A stretch of 64,000 nt of DNA from Ascaphus truei (GCA_036426205.1 CM071573.1:45041664-45105663); one strand, 5' to 3'; shown: positions 48,116 to 60,704, numbered from the stretch's first letter. A program made the numbers and translations. The notes: generated by a model from the letters alone, not told the origin.

Positions 48116-49172
48116 TCTACCAGAGCTACTGCCTACTTTCTTGGGCCCTGTATACTGTATGTGAGTGCACGTGTCATAGCAGTATCATTCGTCATTGCCC
48201 ACTATTATGAAAACTATTTAAACTATTTAATTGATACATCTATAACTTTCAGATGCTACCAAAGGTTTGTATTCAGCAAGGTGACTTTAATAAGACAAAT
48301 TATTCATTCAAATACTATAGCCAAAACTCACTTTATAGAATAAGGACATAAAATAATACAGTGCAGGGTGATGCTCCTTCAGCCATAGAATTGGTTAAAT
48401 CGGTAGGGGCACTGCATAAGCAAGGTCCAGCCTGACGGCAATACGGCCACGTTATATACATTTAAATGAGGGGGGTAGTTGGGCGATAGCAATGTATACA
48501 GAGAGGGGCAGTGGCTACTCTCACTATAAACTGTCCTAAATCACCCTGGCCCCTTAATTGTTGTACCTCTCTTCGCTGTTAGACTTATCTGCATGCATCT
48601 GATTTGAGCAGCTGCCATGCACAGCTCTGTCCTATTTTAAAGTGGCTAGACTTCTCACAGAGGCACGCTTTTATTTTAAGGAACATTAGCTGCAGTATGG
48701 GAAGTTACAAGCATATAAGCACAGACTCCGCCTAATGCAATAAAGCTGAGCCATGAAACAATAAAAAGAGATGATACTGTGGTTAGAAATGTCATTTGTA
48801 TTCACCAGACCAAATTGAATCAAATCTCTGTCACAAGAGAGTCTGGTGGAACAAGCTGATTATTTGTACAAGGAAAGACAGCAACATACATATATATTTA
48901 CATACATAAATAAGTGGCCAGATTATCAAATCAAATCGAAATAAATGTTTTTTTTATTGGTTACATGAATCAGCCAATCCACATACCATGGGGTCTGGGA
49001 CAGGAGGCAGCTGGGGGCTGGAGGAACTTTTACTGTGTTATCTGCATACAATCGATTGGTTGAAACCGTGAAGTTTTATTTACCTCTTTGAAGTGATGAT
49101 ATAAAGAATTGCTTTCACCGAGGGCATCCTTTGGGCATGGAGGCTAGTCATATTACTAAGGTTATTGTAATG
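48116..49172. other. Unassigned stretch
   Basis: No gene or element recognised. Confidence 0.4.
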
Positions 49173-49176
49173 TAAC

Positions 49177-50031
49177 TGTAGCCCCCTGTAAACAGAACGG
49201 GCTATATATCTTTCTCCTACTGTGGTAAGTCCTGTTAAGGGCAGGCGCCAGTAGTAATCATGGGTTTTCCCCCTTCACGCCCTGCCCTGAGTGATAGATG
49301 CAGGCCCCTGACTCTGCTGCAGGCATGAGACAGAGGGGAGGTCCTGCTGACATCATGAGGGGTGGGGCTGACTCTATTTAGTAGCCAGTTCCTGTGAGGA
49401 CGTGGGCTTGTTATGTGGGAGTTGGAGGAGAGAAGTTCTGCCCTGGGACCAGAAGAGAGAGGCTACGGTCCTAGGAGTTTGGAGAGTGAGCAGAGCTAGA
49501 GTGGACCAATGCCCCTCACCCTACTGAGGGGGTGAGGGGGAGAATCTACCCCCACCCAGAGGATACCCACTGAGGTGGGCATTGGGGGGTATTGAGGCCC
49601 CCCACAGACCATCCTGCAGGAGTACAGTCTGGAGGAGAGGAGAGGAGGAGGAGATCTGGTGTACCTTTGGAGTGCCTTGGCAAATGACCTGTCATGTACT
49701 ACTGCTGCTGTATGCCAGATAAGAGACAATAAAGACACTGCTGATTTTACATAAGACTGTGTGATTCTGGAGCATTCACCCTGGGACCAGGGTTGTTCTT
49801 CTATAAGGGTCCTACCCCACATCCCTGGGAAGTTATAGAAGATGGAGGCGCTGCATCACTAAGAGAATGGAGGCAACTACCCCAGAAGCCTGGTCCTGTG
49901 TCCCCAACATCACCGCGGGAAGCTCAGGCCCTCCTGTTACCGGCAGGTACGCACCACCAAAGCACATGTAGCCAGCCCTCACTACACCCTAGGTATGCTA
50001 TCTGTGTCTGGGGGGGGGGATATGGGTTACA
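49177..50031 (+). mobile_element. Solo LTR, family 2, copy 2 (855 bp)
   Basis: It begins TGTAGCCCCCTGTAA and ends TATGGGTTACA, flanked by TAAC on both sides (49173-49176 and 50032-50035). It has AATAAA at 49728-49733, a plausible polyadenylation signal on the plus strand, followed by the ATGGAGGCGCTG and CCCCAGAAGCC blocks. It is noticeably diverged from the copy at 47428 in its first half. Confidence 0.8.
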
Positions 50032-50035
50032 TAAC

Positions 50036-53020
50036 TATAATATTTTAATATAGTGTCTAATGTAGAGTACAGCTGGGAGTTTACCCCCAGAGGGCTGGAA
50101 TACCCGTGGCATCAGAGTCCCGCAACGTTTTGGAACCAGGTCCATGTGATCATTGAAATGGGAGGATAAGTCTTCCTCTTCTGATCATGTGCATAGCGCC
50201 CAAAGTCAACGATTTATTCCATTGCTTTAACTCTACATATAGCAATACTCTTCTGGCCATGTAAGTACCTATCGCAGTGCTGTTTCCAGAATTGCCCTAG
50301 TGCATTAATGGGGGGTTGAGGACAAAGCAGAGGCTTTGTGGCTTTTACAAATCCCACTAGTTAGAGCCTCTAGTTCCGAGTAAGAGGCTGATTGCACTAA
50401 GTCTATTGTTACCTAGGAAGTTGGAGCTCCATAGCTGAACCATGAGACCCTGTGTGGTACAGTAAGATTGGGTCCCTCCAGACTCCTATTCTGAATAGTG
50501 TACAGCACTACATAGACATTTCTAAACATGAGACATAATTGACTTTAATGGGTCTTTTCCTGTGATAGCACGTCATCTATGCTTATCATACCTTTCAGAA
50601 TAAGGGCCATAGCCTGCCTCTAACTTCTAAATCAGTGCATTCAACTATCAACTGCAATAAATTGCACCTTTTAGTGTGTATATAAATCAAAGCTGAAATC
50701 CTGCGGTACGGAGCACTCTCCATAAACTTCCATCCAGCCTGAGTTGCTCTTTTCCCTTGTAGACTGTAAAGTAAAATTAACAGTAAGCGAGAGACACATT
50801 TCTCTTGGTTCTTTTGGTCATATGTCTGCTACTTTTTTGCCTTCATTGCAAAAGATGCCACATAATTATCTTGATTGGTGGCCAAAGAACTTGTAATTAG
50901 TTCCATGGGGAGTTAAAAATAGCAATAAGATGTCGTGTGACAAACAGGGTCGTTTATTTAGCACCTCTCATACATGGAAACATCTCTGTCATTTGCAATC
51001 TTTTAAGGCAGGCTACACACATTTTAAAGATTGGCCTTAAAATGTTAACACATCTTTATCTAAATCTATATGCTACACAAAATGGAATCTGATATACCAT
51101 GCTTCAGATATTGTTCATTTTTGTACTGGAGCCAGGAGGCAGCCATTTTGGGATGGTGTTGTCAGAGAGGCTGACATACATTGAGATCCTTATGGCTTCC
51201 ATTTCTACAGAAGTGCTAAATCTGACCGCACTGACGCAATGGTATGTGCTTATATATGGGAAGCAGAAGCACAATCAGTCTTCAGGTGATATATACGTTT
51301 CTTGCAGTTTTGAATAATAAAGTCAAGAAATGCCAACTAAAAAAAACCCTTACCTTTCTTTGTCTTGTATCGTCAGTTTTTATTTTAGTACATAAGTAAA
51401 ATGTGTTTTGGAAATATCAATGGTTTAGGGACAGTTAATTACCGTCGTGTCTCATTCACAACAAAAAGCTTTCCGGTATATTTTAGCGTTTCATTCATTT
51501 CATGGCACTGAGAATTTCAGGGCACATACTCTGAATATTCAAGCAGGCCCCATTCCAAACTGGATTATATCCATAGGAATGTCAACTCATGCATATGGAG
51601 CAGGATTATGAAGGTGTCGGAGTGATGTGTCTTATTATATCGAACAATAGAAATGCATATCTTAGCATCAACGGTCATGCTGTGCCAGGCATTTGGCTTA
51701 TCACCCTGCTCAATGCATTCCAGGATTTGAGGATCTGATGGGAAAAAAAGAACCCTATGAGATTACAGTGGGCAAAAAAGTGAAGAATCCTCTCCCCCCC
51801 CCCATCCAAAACACAATGTAGAGGAAAGGAATATAATACTCAAAAGACTTTAATCTGTCTGAGAAAGGGTAATAAACCAGTTCCATTCTCTCAAACATCT
51901 TACTGCGTATGTATAGCATGTACCTTATCCATAAGGGAATTACATAGGTACTGTATGGATCACTAGAAGAAGATTGTAAGATATTCAGCAAATTGACATG
52001 ATTGAGTTACACTTTATTTATAAAAAAAAATAGATTCAGCACAGGGACACTTAGAAACGTAAAGTTTTGTTTTGCATGAGGGATATTTATCTAGAGCTTT
52101 TATAAAAGTTTTATCATAGGATGGAAAGTGTGGGTGACTGCATGTCTCTATAATAAATCAACCATTGGGACGTAACTTAATCTGGATTGTGCCAATTTGC
52201 TGAAGTACCCCATTTTAAATCACAAGACAGTATAAGCACGCCTCCTCTATGGTCTCACCGCCAGAGAATGGGATAGAAACATATTGGGGATAGGTTTGTA
52301 ATAATACCCTTTACTTTTCCACTACTGTGAGCAGTAGATTTGGGGAAAACAACAAAATAATGACTTACAGTCACAGTACTTTTATTATGAGGCAGGTACT
52401 ATCCTAGAAAGCAATCTTGCAGAGACAAATATAACAGTAATTGGTGCAGGCAAAAGCAAGTCTGCTACCCTGTCTGTTTGTCCTGTCTTCGTGACTCATA
52501 GCCAAGTCAAGCTAAGATTGGGACAAAAGGTGAGCGTGACTCAAATTCGTGTATCCTTACAAGTATAGAAACAAGAGCTACCAGACAGTGTGTGAGAGGC
52601 ACAATCTCTGCAGAGTCTAACAGGCAAGAATCTCAAACATCACTGAGTGAAGCATGTTAATCTCTTCTCTGCCAGAGGCTGGCAGAAAATAGCCAATAGC
52701 AAAGGGATTAAAGGGGTCACCCCACCCTATCATTTTTTTTTTTACCTTTCTATCAATAAAGGAGTCTCAAGAATAGGATAACATTTCAGCTTCACTGGAG
52801 CATATAACTGTCTCAATGGGGGGGAAATAATTCCACAGCGACAGACCAGACCAGAAGTACAGTGTCAGACATGCAATTGGCATAGGATAAAATATATATA
52901 TATTTTTAAGTTTATCTTTTTTAAATACATTTTCTAAGTTGTACCAGTCTCTGACTCAGCTTGATAAAGTGCATTGGCTTTTCAATTGGCAAATCATCAT
53001 GTTATCGTTTATTGACCAGT
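50036..53020. other. Unassigned stretch
   Basis: No gene seen. It is AT-rich, with a C run near 51790. Confidence 0.4.
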
Positions 53021-53149
53021 CTCTAGTCCAGTGTTTTTCAACCAGGCTTCCTAGGAAGCCTTGGGTTCCCCAGGCGTACCGAAAGGGTTCCCTGTAAGTG
53101 TAATTTTCATGTAATTTTTAAATTGTACCAAATACAGAAGAATTTACAA

Positions 53150-53786
53150 TGCATCTGATCTCAGACGCGCTATTAGAGAGGGTTGGGGTCCCTTACAATG
53201 CATCTGATCTCAGACATACCATTAGAGAGAGTTGGGGTTCCTTACAATGCATCTGATCTCAGACGCGCTATTAAAGAGGGTTGGGGTTCCTTACAATGCA
53301 TCTGATCTCAGACATGCTAATAAAGAGGGTTGGGGATCCTTACAATGCATCTGATCTCAGACATGCTATTAGAGGGGGTTGGGGTTCCTTACAATGCATC
53401 TGCTCTCAGACACGCTTTTTAAGAGGGTTGGGATTCCTTACAATGCATCTGATCTCAGACATGCTATTAGAGAGGGTTGGGGTTCCTTACAATGCATCTG
53501 ATCTCAGACACGCTATTAGAGAGGGTTGAGGTTCCTTACAATGCATCTGATCTCAGACATGCTATTAGAGAGGGTTGGGGTTCCTTACAATGCATATTAT
53601 CTCAGACAAGCTATTAGAAGGGAGGGGTTGGGGTTCCTTACAATGCATCTGATCTCAGACACGCTTTTAGAGATTGTTGGGGTTCCTTACAATGCATCTG
53701 ATCTCCGACACGCTATTAGAGGGGGTTGGGTTCCTTACAATGCATCTGATCTCAGATGCGTTATTAGAGAGGGTTGGGGTTCCTTA
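53150..53786. repeat. Minisatellite, about 49-bp unit (left part)
   Basis: About 13 units start CTTACAATGCATCTGATC and contain CTATTAGAG and GGGTTGGGGTTC. The array continues at 55004 after the solo LTR. Confidence 0.95.
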
Positions 53787-55001
53787 TGTAGCGCACTTTC
53801 CCCCACCCCCTGGGAGATATGGCGGCTACGGTGTGTGTGGTGCGTTACCTGTGGCTCACAGGAGGCATGAACCTCCGCTGCTGGGAGTCTGGGGTGTACC
53901 TGATCCATCGGTGACAGAGCCTCCACCTGCTGGATTCTAACTGGGTGGGATAACCATGTGCAAGGCAATACAATAAAAGCACACCCGTATAACAGGTTTA
54001 CTAAACACATAGAACAATAAGAACACTACAGAACACTCAGGCCTCGCAGGGCCATAACCCCTCGCCGTGCCTCCCCAACACTGTGTAGGGTTTACCCCAC
54101 TGTACTGAGGTGCCCCATGGCACCCAACCACCCTGGTGTCCACAGAGTCAAACACCCACCAAAGTGTGTCAGACAACGCTGCCCCACTAGCCCGTGTAGT
54201 GTTGCTGCTCTTTATTAGGTGAGGTACCTGCCTGGTGCGTCCACACCCGGGCGTGCAGATGATGAAGATGGGATTCACGGATCCAGTGATGTTACCTGCG
54301 AAGCCTCCACCTCTACGTTGAGTAGTGTCCCGCGCGGACCATGCAGAGTGTCCTTTAGCTGTAGGTGGTGGTCTGGTCCCAGACCACTGGATGCCAGGAT
54401 GCAGCCAAGTCCTTTCTGTGTCCCTCACCTTATGCTACAGGGGCAGTGTCCGTTCTCATGGGCCTGTCCCTGCTGCAACCACAAGCTGAGCAGAGTCGGG
54501 GCCTAGCTGTGGCCTAACAGGGGGTCTCTGGCCTAGTGCAGATGCCACAGACACCTGCACATACAACCTACCCTAACCTTGTCCCAGCTCCTACTGGCGT
54601 GGCTTCTAGCGTGCGCAACGTATCAATATGTGGAGCAGGAGATCCTCACAGCCCTATTGGCCTATCTGCGGCACCTGATCCTTTGCCCCTGTTCATTATG
54701 GGGCTTGCAGTCCCACAGAGTACCTTCCCTGCACTGGCCGTTTCGCACGCCTAGCACTGCGCATGCGCGGCATCTCGCGCATGCGCTATCATGCCAAAGA
54801 TGGCAGCGCCCTGCTAGGGAAGCCACTGATAGCCTCCGGCAACCGTGTCGCCTGCCGCAACCTCCCTGTTCCCTCCGGTACTCTCCGCACGCCACCGCTA
54901 CTCTCCGCACGCCACAGCTACTCTCCCCACACCTCCGCTGACAGACACAGCTGCAGCCAGAGGTAGGGGACAGACGGGGGACCAGGGGTACCCAGGCTAT
55001 A
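53787..55001 (-). mobile_element. Solo LTR, family 1, inside minisatellite (1215 bp)
   Basis: It begins TGTAGCGC and ends AGGCTATA, and removing it with one copy of the flanks (CTTA at 53783-53786, CATA at 55002-55005) restores a minisatellite unit (CCTTACAATG). The complement carries GCAGGTGGAGGCTCTG, shared with gypsy LTRs, so the strand is minus. The open frames in it are not called. Confidence 0.8.
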
Positions 55002-55003
55002 CA

Positions 55004-55150
55004 TACAATGCATCTGATCTCAGACGCGCTATTAGAGAGAGTTGGGGTTCCTTACAATGCATCTGACCTAGAACACACTATTAGAGAGGGTTGGGGTTCC
55101 TTACAATGCATCTGATCACAGACGCCCTATTAGAGAGAGTTGGGATTCCT
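55004..55150. repeat. Minisatellite, about 49-bp unit (right part)
   Basis: About three further units of the array at 53150-53786, separated from it by the LTR insertion. Confidence 0.9.
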
Positions 55151-55376
55151 CTGAATTTCACATAGGGTTCCTCAAACAAAAAAAGGTTGGAAACCACTGC
55201 TCCAACGGCGCATTACCATGATGTCAGAACGCCTGAGCCAAGGTAAGGAGGTGCGGAGCGAGGAGGGGGGGAGAGGTGGCAAGGGGGCGCAGGGGAAAAA
55301 ATTGCGCAGCCCTGCTCTAGTCTAAGCTATAGTTCCTTATCTAATTTAGGGGTTCTGTATCTTGGATGTCATGGCC

Positions 55377-55559
55377 CAGGGGTGGCAAACTCCAATCCTG
55401 TCCAGCCACCAATAAGTCACGTTTTCAGGATATCCCTGCTTCAACACAGGCAGTGCAGTCAAAGACCGATTCACTGATTGAGCAACCTGTGCTGAAGCAG
55501 GGATATCCTGCAAACTTGACCTGTTAGTGACCCTTGAGGACTGGACTTGGCCTCCCCTG
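55377..55559. mobile_element. Palindromic hAT-type MITE, copy 5 (183 bp)
   Basis: It starts CAGGGGTGGCAAACTCC and ends TTGGCCTCCCCTG, with the usual CAGGATATCCCTGCTTCA arms. Flanks TCATGGCC and TTATCGAC match at only 5 of 8 positions, suggesting an old insertion. Confidence 0.8.
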
Positions 55560-56574
55560 TTATCGACTATAGCATCCTCTGACATTAAAAGGGGTTAACT
55601 GTTAACCTTGTAGAATGTACAATGAGAGCCCAGAGTACATTGAAAACTCTGCACTGATATAATTGTTTCAAATTGTTTAAAGTAACAAAGAACTAGAAGC
55701 AATTCCCAAGATGCTAATCAATAATTAATTTGATAACTAATGAATTATTCAGAGTTATTGTAGGCACTGTCTACTCTGCTTCTTTGTAGTTACTTGGTGT
55801 ACTTTGTAAGGATTGCAGCATGATCACTGACCCCCCTTTTCTTAAAAGGGCATTCAATCTTCGCTGAAACCAAAATTAATTCTTCTAGTAAAATCCTTCA
55901 TTATCTTCCATGTGTCTCATCGTTTCTTCAAATAATTGTCACAACACGGTTAGGGTGAGGTATAACAGTGACAAAAGCCCAAATGAGTATCTGTGTGTCC
56001 TCCACCTGTCCCCTGCCTCATTCACCCCAATTACACGTCATACAGTGGTTAAATGGCAGACGAGGATTCTGGGTAAAGGGCATGCAAACGAATACATTTA
56101 GCATGCCATGTTTTAGCTTTTTATATATCCATTCTAAACATGGAGTGTTTACCTAGAACTGGTATCTGCTCTGTTATGTCTCTGGGTTTATTCCTGCTCA
56201 GTAGTACCTTATTGGCACTATTACACTTTATTGAATAAGTCCCTGTGTGTGCTCATTTGCACGATACTATTAAGGAGGAAACACGCAAACACTCTCCTGG
56301 GTTAAATAAAGGAAAACGTCTTTATAGTGTAAAATTATAGTAAATTAAGATGTCAAATTAGCCTTATTTTCATTAACCAGTCCTGCTATCCTACCTATCT
56401 GTATCTATTATAAACCTCTTCTGGTGCTATTTGTTTAATGAAAAAGAAGATGACGTGGAGGGACTTAGGTGAAAGAGAGGCGTTAAAAGGCTTTCCATGT
56501 CACATATCATGGTGGAAACCCCTCCTAGGAATAAGGATTTAAAGCAGAGACTTTGTAAATGTAAATGAAACAAT
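55560..56574. other. Unassigned stretch
   Basis: No gene or element recognised. Confidence 0.4.
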
Positions 56575-56576
56575 TA

Positions 56577-56806
56577 CAGCTCGACCCCGTTATAACGCGA
56601 TCCGTTACAACGCGAATCCGCTTATAGCGCGATGCAAGCGTGGCTCCCAATTTTCATATTTATGAATACTTTGCAACACGATTATTGGCATCTTACATAC
56701 TTTATTGTACAATACATACAATTGTACATTATTTCTAACGCGATCGGCTTATAGCGCAATGTGATTCTTTGGACCCCAAGCACAGCGTTATAAGGGGGTT
56801 GAATTG
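56577..56806. mobile_element. TA-flanked MITE, GTTATAACG-type ends (230 bp)
   Basis: The ends are CAGCTCGACCCCGTTATAAC and, on the other strand, CAATTCAACCCCCTTATAAC, flanked by TA on each side. The interior repeats CGGCTTATAGCGC-like pieces near each end. The form fits Tc1/mariner or pogo (Tigger-like). Confidence 0.8.
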
Positions 56807-57147
56807 TATTGTGTTCTTACAAAAGTGGGTTGAGAGCAAAAACTGATTTATCTTTGGTTTTGTCTAAAATAATAAAAAGTAAAGGGGGTTTTCTTTGCCA
56901 GGACGGTGGGTAACGACCACTTTTACTTCTCAGAGATACCAGCAACGCACATTGGTTTTATTCTTGTGCTTCAGTTCCACTGGCCATTGTTAGGATATAC
57001 TGTTAGGATATACTGTTACTGTTAGTGCTGTGTTAGGATATACTGCAGGTAATAGCATGCCAGCGTTACTCAATCCTATCACAAGTCGGTGACATTCTGA
57101 AATATACGGCAGACATAGCCAAAACTCACTGATTTCTTTGAGTCTTA

Positions 57148-57247
57148 GGGGCACATGCATCGAGTACCGGTACGGGTTGACTTGAATGGGAGTTAACGTG
57201 GTAAAAGGGGCAATAAACCGTACCGGCACTCGATGCCATGTGCTCCC
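57148..57247. mobile_element. Short palindromic MITE (100 bp)
   Basis: GGGGCACATGCATCGAGTAC (57148) pairs with its near complement GCACTCGATGCCATGTGCTCCC ending at 57247, with a further GGTACGG/CCGTACC pairing inside. Termini and TSD were not resolved. Confidence 0.7.
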
Positions 57248-58430
57248 TGGTGATTTCAGTAATTGTCAGTCATTTCTAACACTCTCATAGACTGGTCAGG
57301 TGTTTCTAATGAAGAGATCTCACTGATATGGGTCCCTGCATTATGGTATCTTATATAATCCTGCCACTAAGATTAATGACACAGGACACACCTGGTGCTG
57401 AAATATCCAAAGCACCACTATACTGTATGCCAATTGTTATGGGTGGGCACTGTCACTTGTGTTTTGGTTTTGCCAAAACTCTATTTTTTTGGTTTTGGAT
57501 TTTCACCAAATGATGGGGAAAAAAATGAATTACTGTAGTACAGTAATGCAGGAAAATGCTTTAAAAGGTACAGTATAAAATCACATAAAACAATCATTAA
57601 AACTGATATACTATAACTGAAAATATGTAAAAGATATGGCAGGCAACACCTGGAAATGGGCACCTGGCCTGGTGTTCTGGCCTTAGTTTTGGATTTGATT
57701 CTAAACAACTTTGGGGTTTTGGTTTTGTATTTGGTTTTGGAATATAAGATTCTGGTAGGTTCTGATTTCACACTCCCTCGGTTTTTCCCATCTGTAGTAA
57801 AATAATAATATGGGTGGAGTTACCCATATTAAATATAGATAACACTAGAAAACCTATAAATACTCAAATACATGGGAGGTGAAAGACAGGAGTAGATAAG
57901 AAAACAATAGAATCGACTGGCAAAAACCTTAAGTGCATGCTTGTTAATGCAAGAAGCCGGGCAGATAAAATAGGGGAGCTTGAAATAATATCTAGAAAGA
58001 AGAAATAATAAATAATAATGGCATTTCAGAAACATAGTGGGATGGATATGTGGAGACTGTGAAGTAATGCACAGAAATAAAAGTTTGGTAGGGATCTGCT
58101 ATAAACCACCAAATATTTGTCAAATAGAGGAAACCAAACTATTATTGCAAAAAAAAAAAAGGCAGCAAAACTAGATCATGTTTTAATTATTCGTGATTTT
58201 AATTATCTGGACAGCAATGAGATTAGCAGTTAAACTAAAGGAAACAGGGTTGGGTGTTTGCTAAAAGACAATTACATGGCCTAAATTATTGAGTAACTAA
58301 CTAGGAAAGGGTCATTACTAGACAAACAATGTAGAAGTAATAACAACTATTCAAGTCAGGGAACATTTGGGAAACAGTGATCAGAACATGGTCTCATCTG
58401 AAATAATTGATCAAAAACCATAATATATAG

Positions 58431-58756
58431 CAGTGGTGCGCAAACTTTTCCCCGTGCGCACCCCCTGCCTGCTCTCTCGGCGCCTCGCACCCGCCCCCTG
58501 CTCGACCCCGGCGTCAAATAACACGTGGGGTCATGTGATGTCACATCGCCATGGTAACGTATCATCACGTGACCCCGCGGCGTCATTTGACGCCAGGTTA
58601 TTAGGACGACGCATTGCGGGAAGGTAAGTGTATTATAGAGGCTTCGCGCGGTCCCCCGGCATTTCATGTAAATGTCTGGGGGGAGAGCGCGGGACCTCTA
58701 TAATTGCCGCGCCCCCCTCCCAGAAAATCCAGCGCCCCCCAGTTTGTGCACCGCTG
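58431..58756. mobile_element. hAT-type MITE in the CR1-type LINE (326 bp)
   Basis: The ends are CAGTGGTGCGCAAAC and, on the other strand, CAGCGGTGCACAAAC. Left flank ATATATAG; right flank, after setting aside the TA-MITE at 58762, TTATATAG: 7 of 8 match. It resembles 2725-3024. Confidence 0.85.
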
Positions 58757-58761
58757 TTATA

Positions 58762-59158
58762 CTGCACCGACACACTTTATTCGAGCAAATACCCAGTATG
58801 TACCTGGCAGATACCTGGAATGCGCCGCTCCTCGCCTCTGACAAGCCCCGTTGCGTTTGCCTTCCCAGCCTGGGTTCATGCCTGGCTGACGGGCGGCTGA
58901 TCTGTTAAATTATAATGATTAGGATTTAATAGGTTGCAATGCTTCGCGTGTCTACCAGATGGCATAAATTCATGAATTGTAATGCAGTATATATATATAT
59001 ACTGTGCAGTATTGCAGCCAGCGGGAATAAAATGCTTCAATCCCTGCCTGGAAAATACCTCAATGCACTCGGGCAGAAAACAGTCACAAACCTCAATACA
59101 CCCGGGTATACCCGAATTCGTGGGACTAGCCGAGCTCGAATAAAGTGTGTCGCCAGTG
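58762..59158. mobile_element. TA-flanked MITE, copy 2, opposite orientation (397 bp)
   Basis: It matches 22922-23332 in reverse with the same CGACACACTTTATTCGAGC ends and TA flanks (58760-58761, 59159-59160). It inserted into the right TSD of the hAT MITE at 58431. Confidence 0.9.
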
Positions 59159-59470
59159 TATAGGATCAACAAAAACTCTCAATTTTAGAAGGGCAGATTT
59201 TAGTCAAGTAAGTAAGAATCTACAAGGAAAATTTAGGATGAAGTTTTTGCAAGAAACAATGTGGAAGATAAATGGGCAATATTTAAAACATTGTTAGAAA
59301 AGCACACTCATCAACATATGCCCTTGCGTAATAAATATAAAAGAAACAAGTCTAAACCAATGTGACTACATTAACAGGCCGGGGAAGAAATGGAAGGGAA
59401 GAGGCAGGCGTTTAGATTCTTAAAGTTAGAAGGGAAGGAGGGATCGTATCACAATTATAAGGAATGTAAC

Positions 59471-59742
59471 CAGTGTCGGATTTAAAAAAAATGCCGCCCT
59501 TAGGCTTACCTGTTGCCGCTCTCTTCCTTCAGTGCTGCGCCATCCCGTTGCCATGGCAGTGTGATGCCGTGTGATGTCACATTGCTGGTCACGCATGTGC
59601 GATCGGCACTTGCCAGCCATGTGCGTATTTGCAATCGCGGCCGGCATGCGCCAATCGCACATGCCTCTCCCAAATTATGCCGCCTCAAAATTTTGCTGCC
59701 CTGGGCCTGAACCTATCGGGCTTAAAGGGAAATCCGCCACTG
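59471..59742. mobile_element. hAT-type MITE in the CR1-type LINE (272 bp)
   Basis: The ends are CAGTGTCGGATTT and, on the other strand, CAGTGGCGGATTT. Perfect 8-bp TSD AATGTAAC at 59463-59470 and 59743-59750. Open frames within are not called. Confidence 0.93.
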
Positions 59743-59849
59743 AATGTAACAAAAGTTACAAAAGGACAATCAAATTAGCAAAATATGAAAATGAAAACGT
59801 TTTGCAAGTACCCTTATAACAAAAAGATTAGAAAAGAGAATATACAACC

Positions 59850-60185
59850 CTTTCGTTGTGTGGGACGGGCAGGCACATTGTTACAGATCACAGCACGGAA
59901 TTACAGACTTCGCGACGGTGCCTCTATGAGGCTGTCTTTAGAGCGCGCTACCGCGCGGGCCCATCAGAGCTCAAAAGCGTGAGAAATATGAGGAGACAAA
60001 ATTAACTGATTTCTCGTGCGACGGCCGGGTCACGTGAGCGGTTTGCCCAGTGAGGGCGAACCAGCTCCGTGACGTCACAGCTACGCCCCCTGACACGCCT
60101 CCCTGTCAGGTCTACCCAGGCCGCGTCACGCGCACGGTAGCATGCACTCTCACACCATGGCCGCGGCCTAAGACGGACATCAATA
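59850..60185. mobile_element. GC-rich insert in the CR1-type LINE
   Basis: A CpG-rich block of about 335 bp interrupts AT-rich LINE text. Ends and TSD were not resolved. It includes CGCGCTACCGCGCG near 59944 and TGACGTCAC near 60070. Its family is unknown to me. Confidence 0.5.
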
Positions 60186-60376
60186 GTGGGGATGCTTCTT
60201 AAGGGATAATATTCAGAAATACCTATTGGATAACAAAATTATTAGTGTTATATTAGTAATAGTCAGCATGGATAGGTTGTCAAACTAACCTCATTAGCTA
60301 CATTGAGGCGAGAAATAGGAATTTAGACCAGGGCAATGCAGTTGATTTTGCCAATGCTTTTTAACTTGTTTATTAA

Positions 60377-60704
60377 AGCTGCAGTTCAAGCTCCCGTTTT
60401 TAAAAAATTTTTTTTTTTTACTTCAATAGTTTCATGTGGGCAATCTCTACTTACCTAAAAAACTGCATAGCTGCCGGTCAATTCGTTCTCCGTCTATTGA
60501 TCGGCAAAGTTTGGCGACATCTTTAAATATGGGGAATGTAAATCGTTGCTATAGGAACAAGCATGCTTGTTAAAATAGAATACAAGAAAATTGGTCTTTC
60601 AAAGTTTGTTTTTTAAAACAGAAAATGCTAAAAGTATTTTTTCTTACTACAGAACTGATTTATTTTAAAAAAAACACATGCAGGATATTGCATGAACTGC
60701 AGCT
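60377..60704. mobile_element. TTAA-flanked MITE (328 bp)
   Basis: The ends are AGCTGCAGTTCA and, on the other strand, AGCTGCAGTTCATG, with TTAA at 60373-60376 and 60705-60708. The TTAA target fits piggyBac- or Kolobok-type elements. Long T and A runs lie at about 60400-60420 and 60660-60675. Confidence 0.88.

Larger units (their letters stand above)
53029..55314. mobile_element. hAT-type composite element with perfect 8-bp TSD
   Basis: CTCTAGTC precedes (53021-53028) and follows (55315-55322). The left end is CAGTGTTTTTCAACC. An inverted match to it, GGTTGGAAACCACTG, occurs at about 55185-55199, but the TSD lies 115 bp further on, after a different end (complement CAGGGCTGCGCAATT). The interior holds a 49-bp minisatellite and a solo LTR. 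The outer right end is also CAG-type, so transposition may have used a neighbouring hAT-like end. Confidence 0.75.

Noticed and set aside
53281..53940. Repeat protein-like open frames
   Set aside because: They are translations of the 49-bp minisatellite running into a solo LTR.
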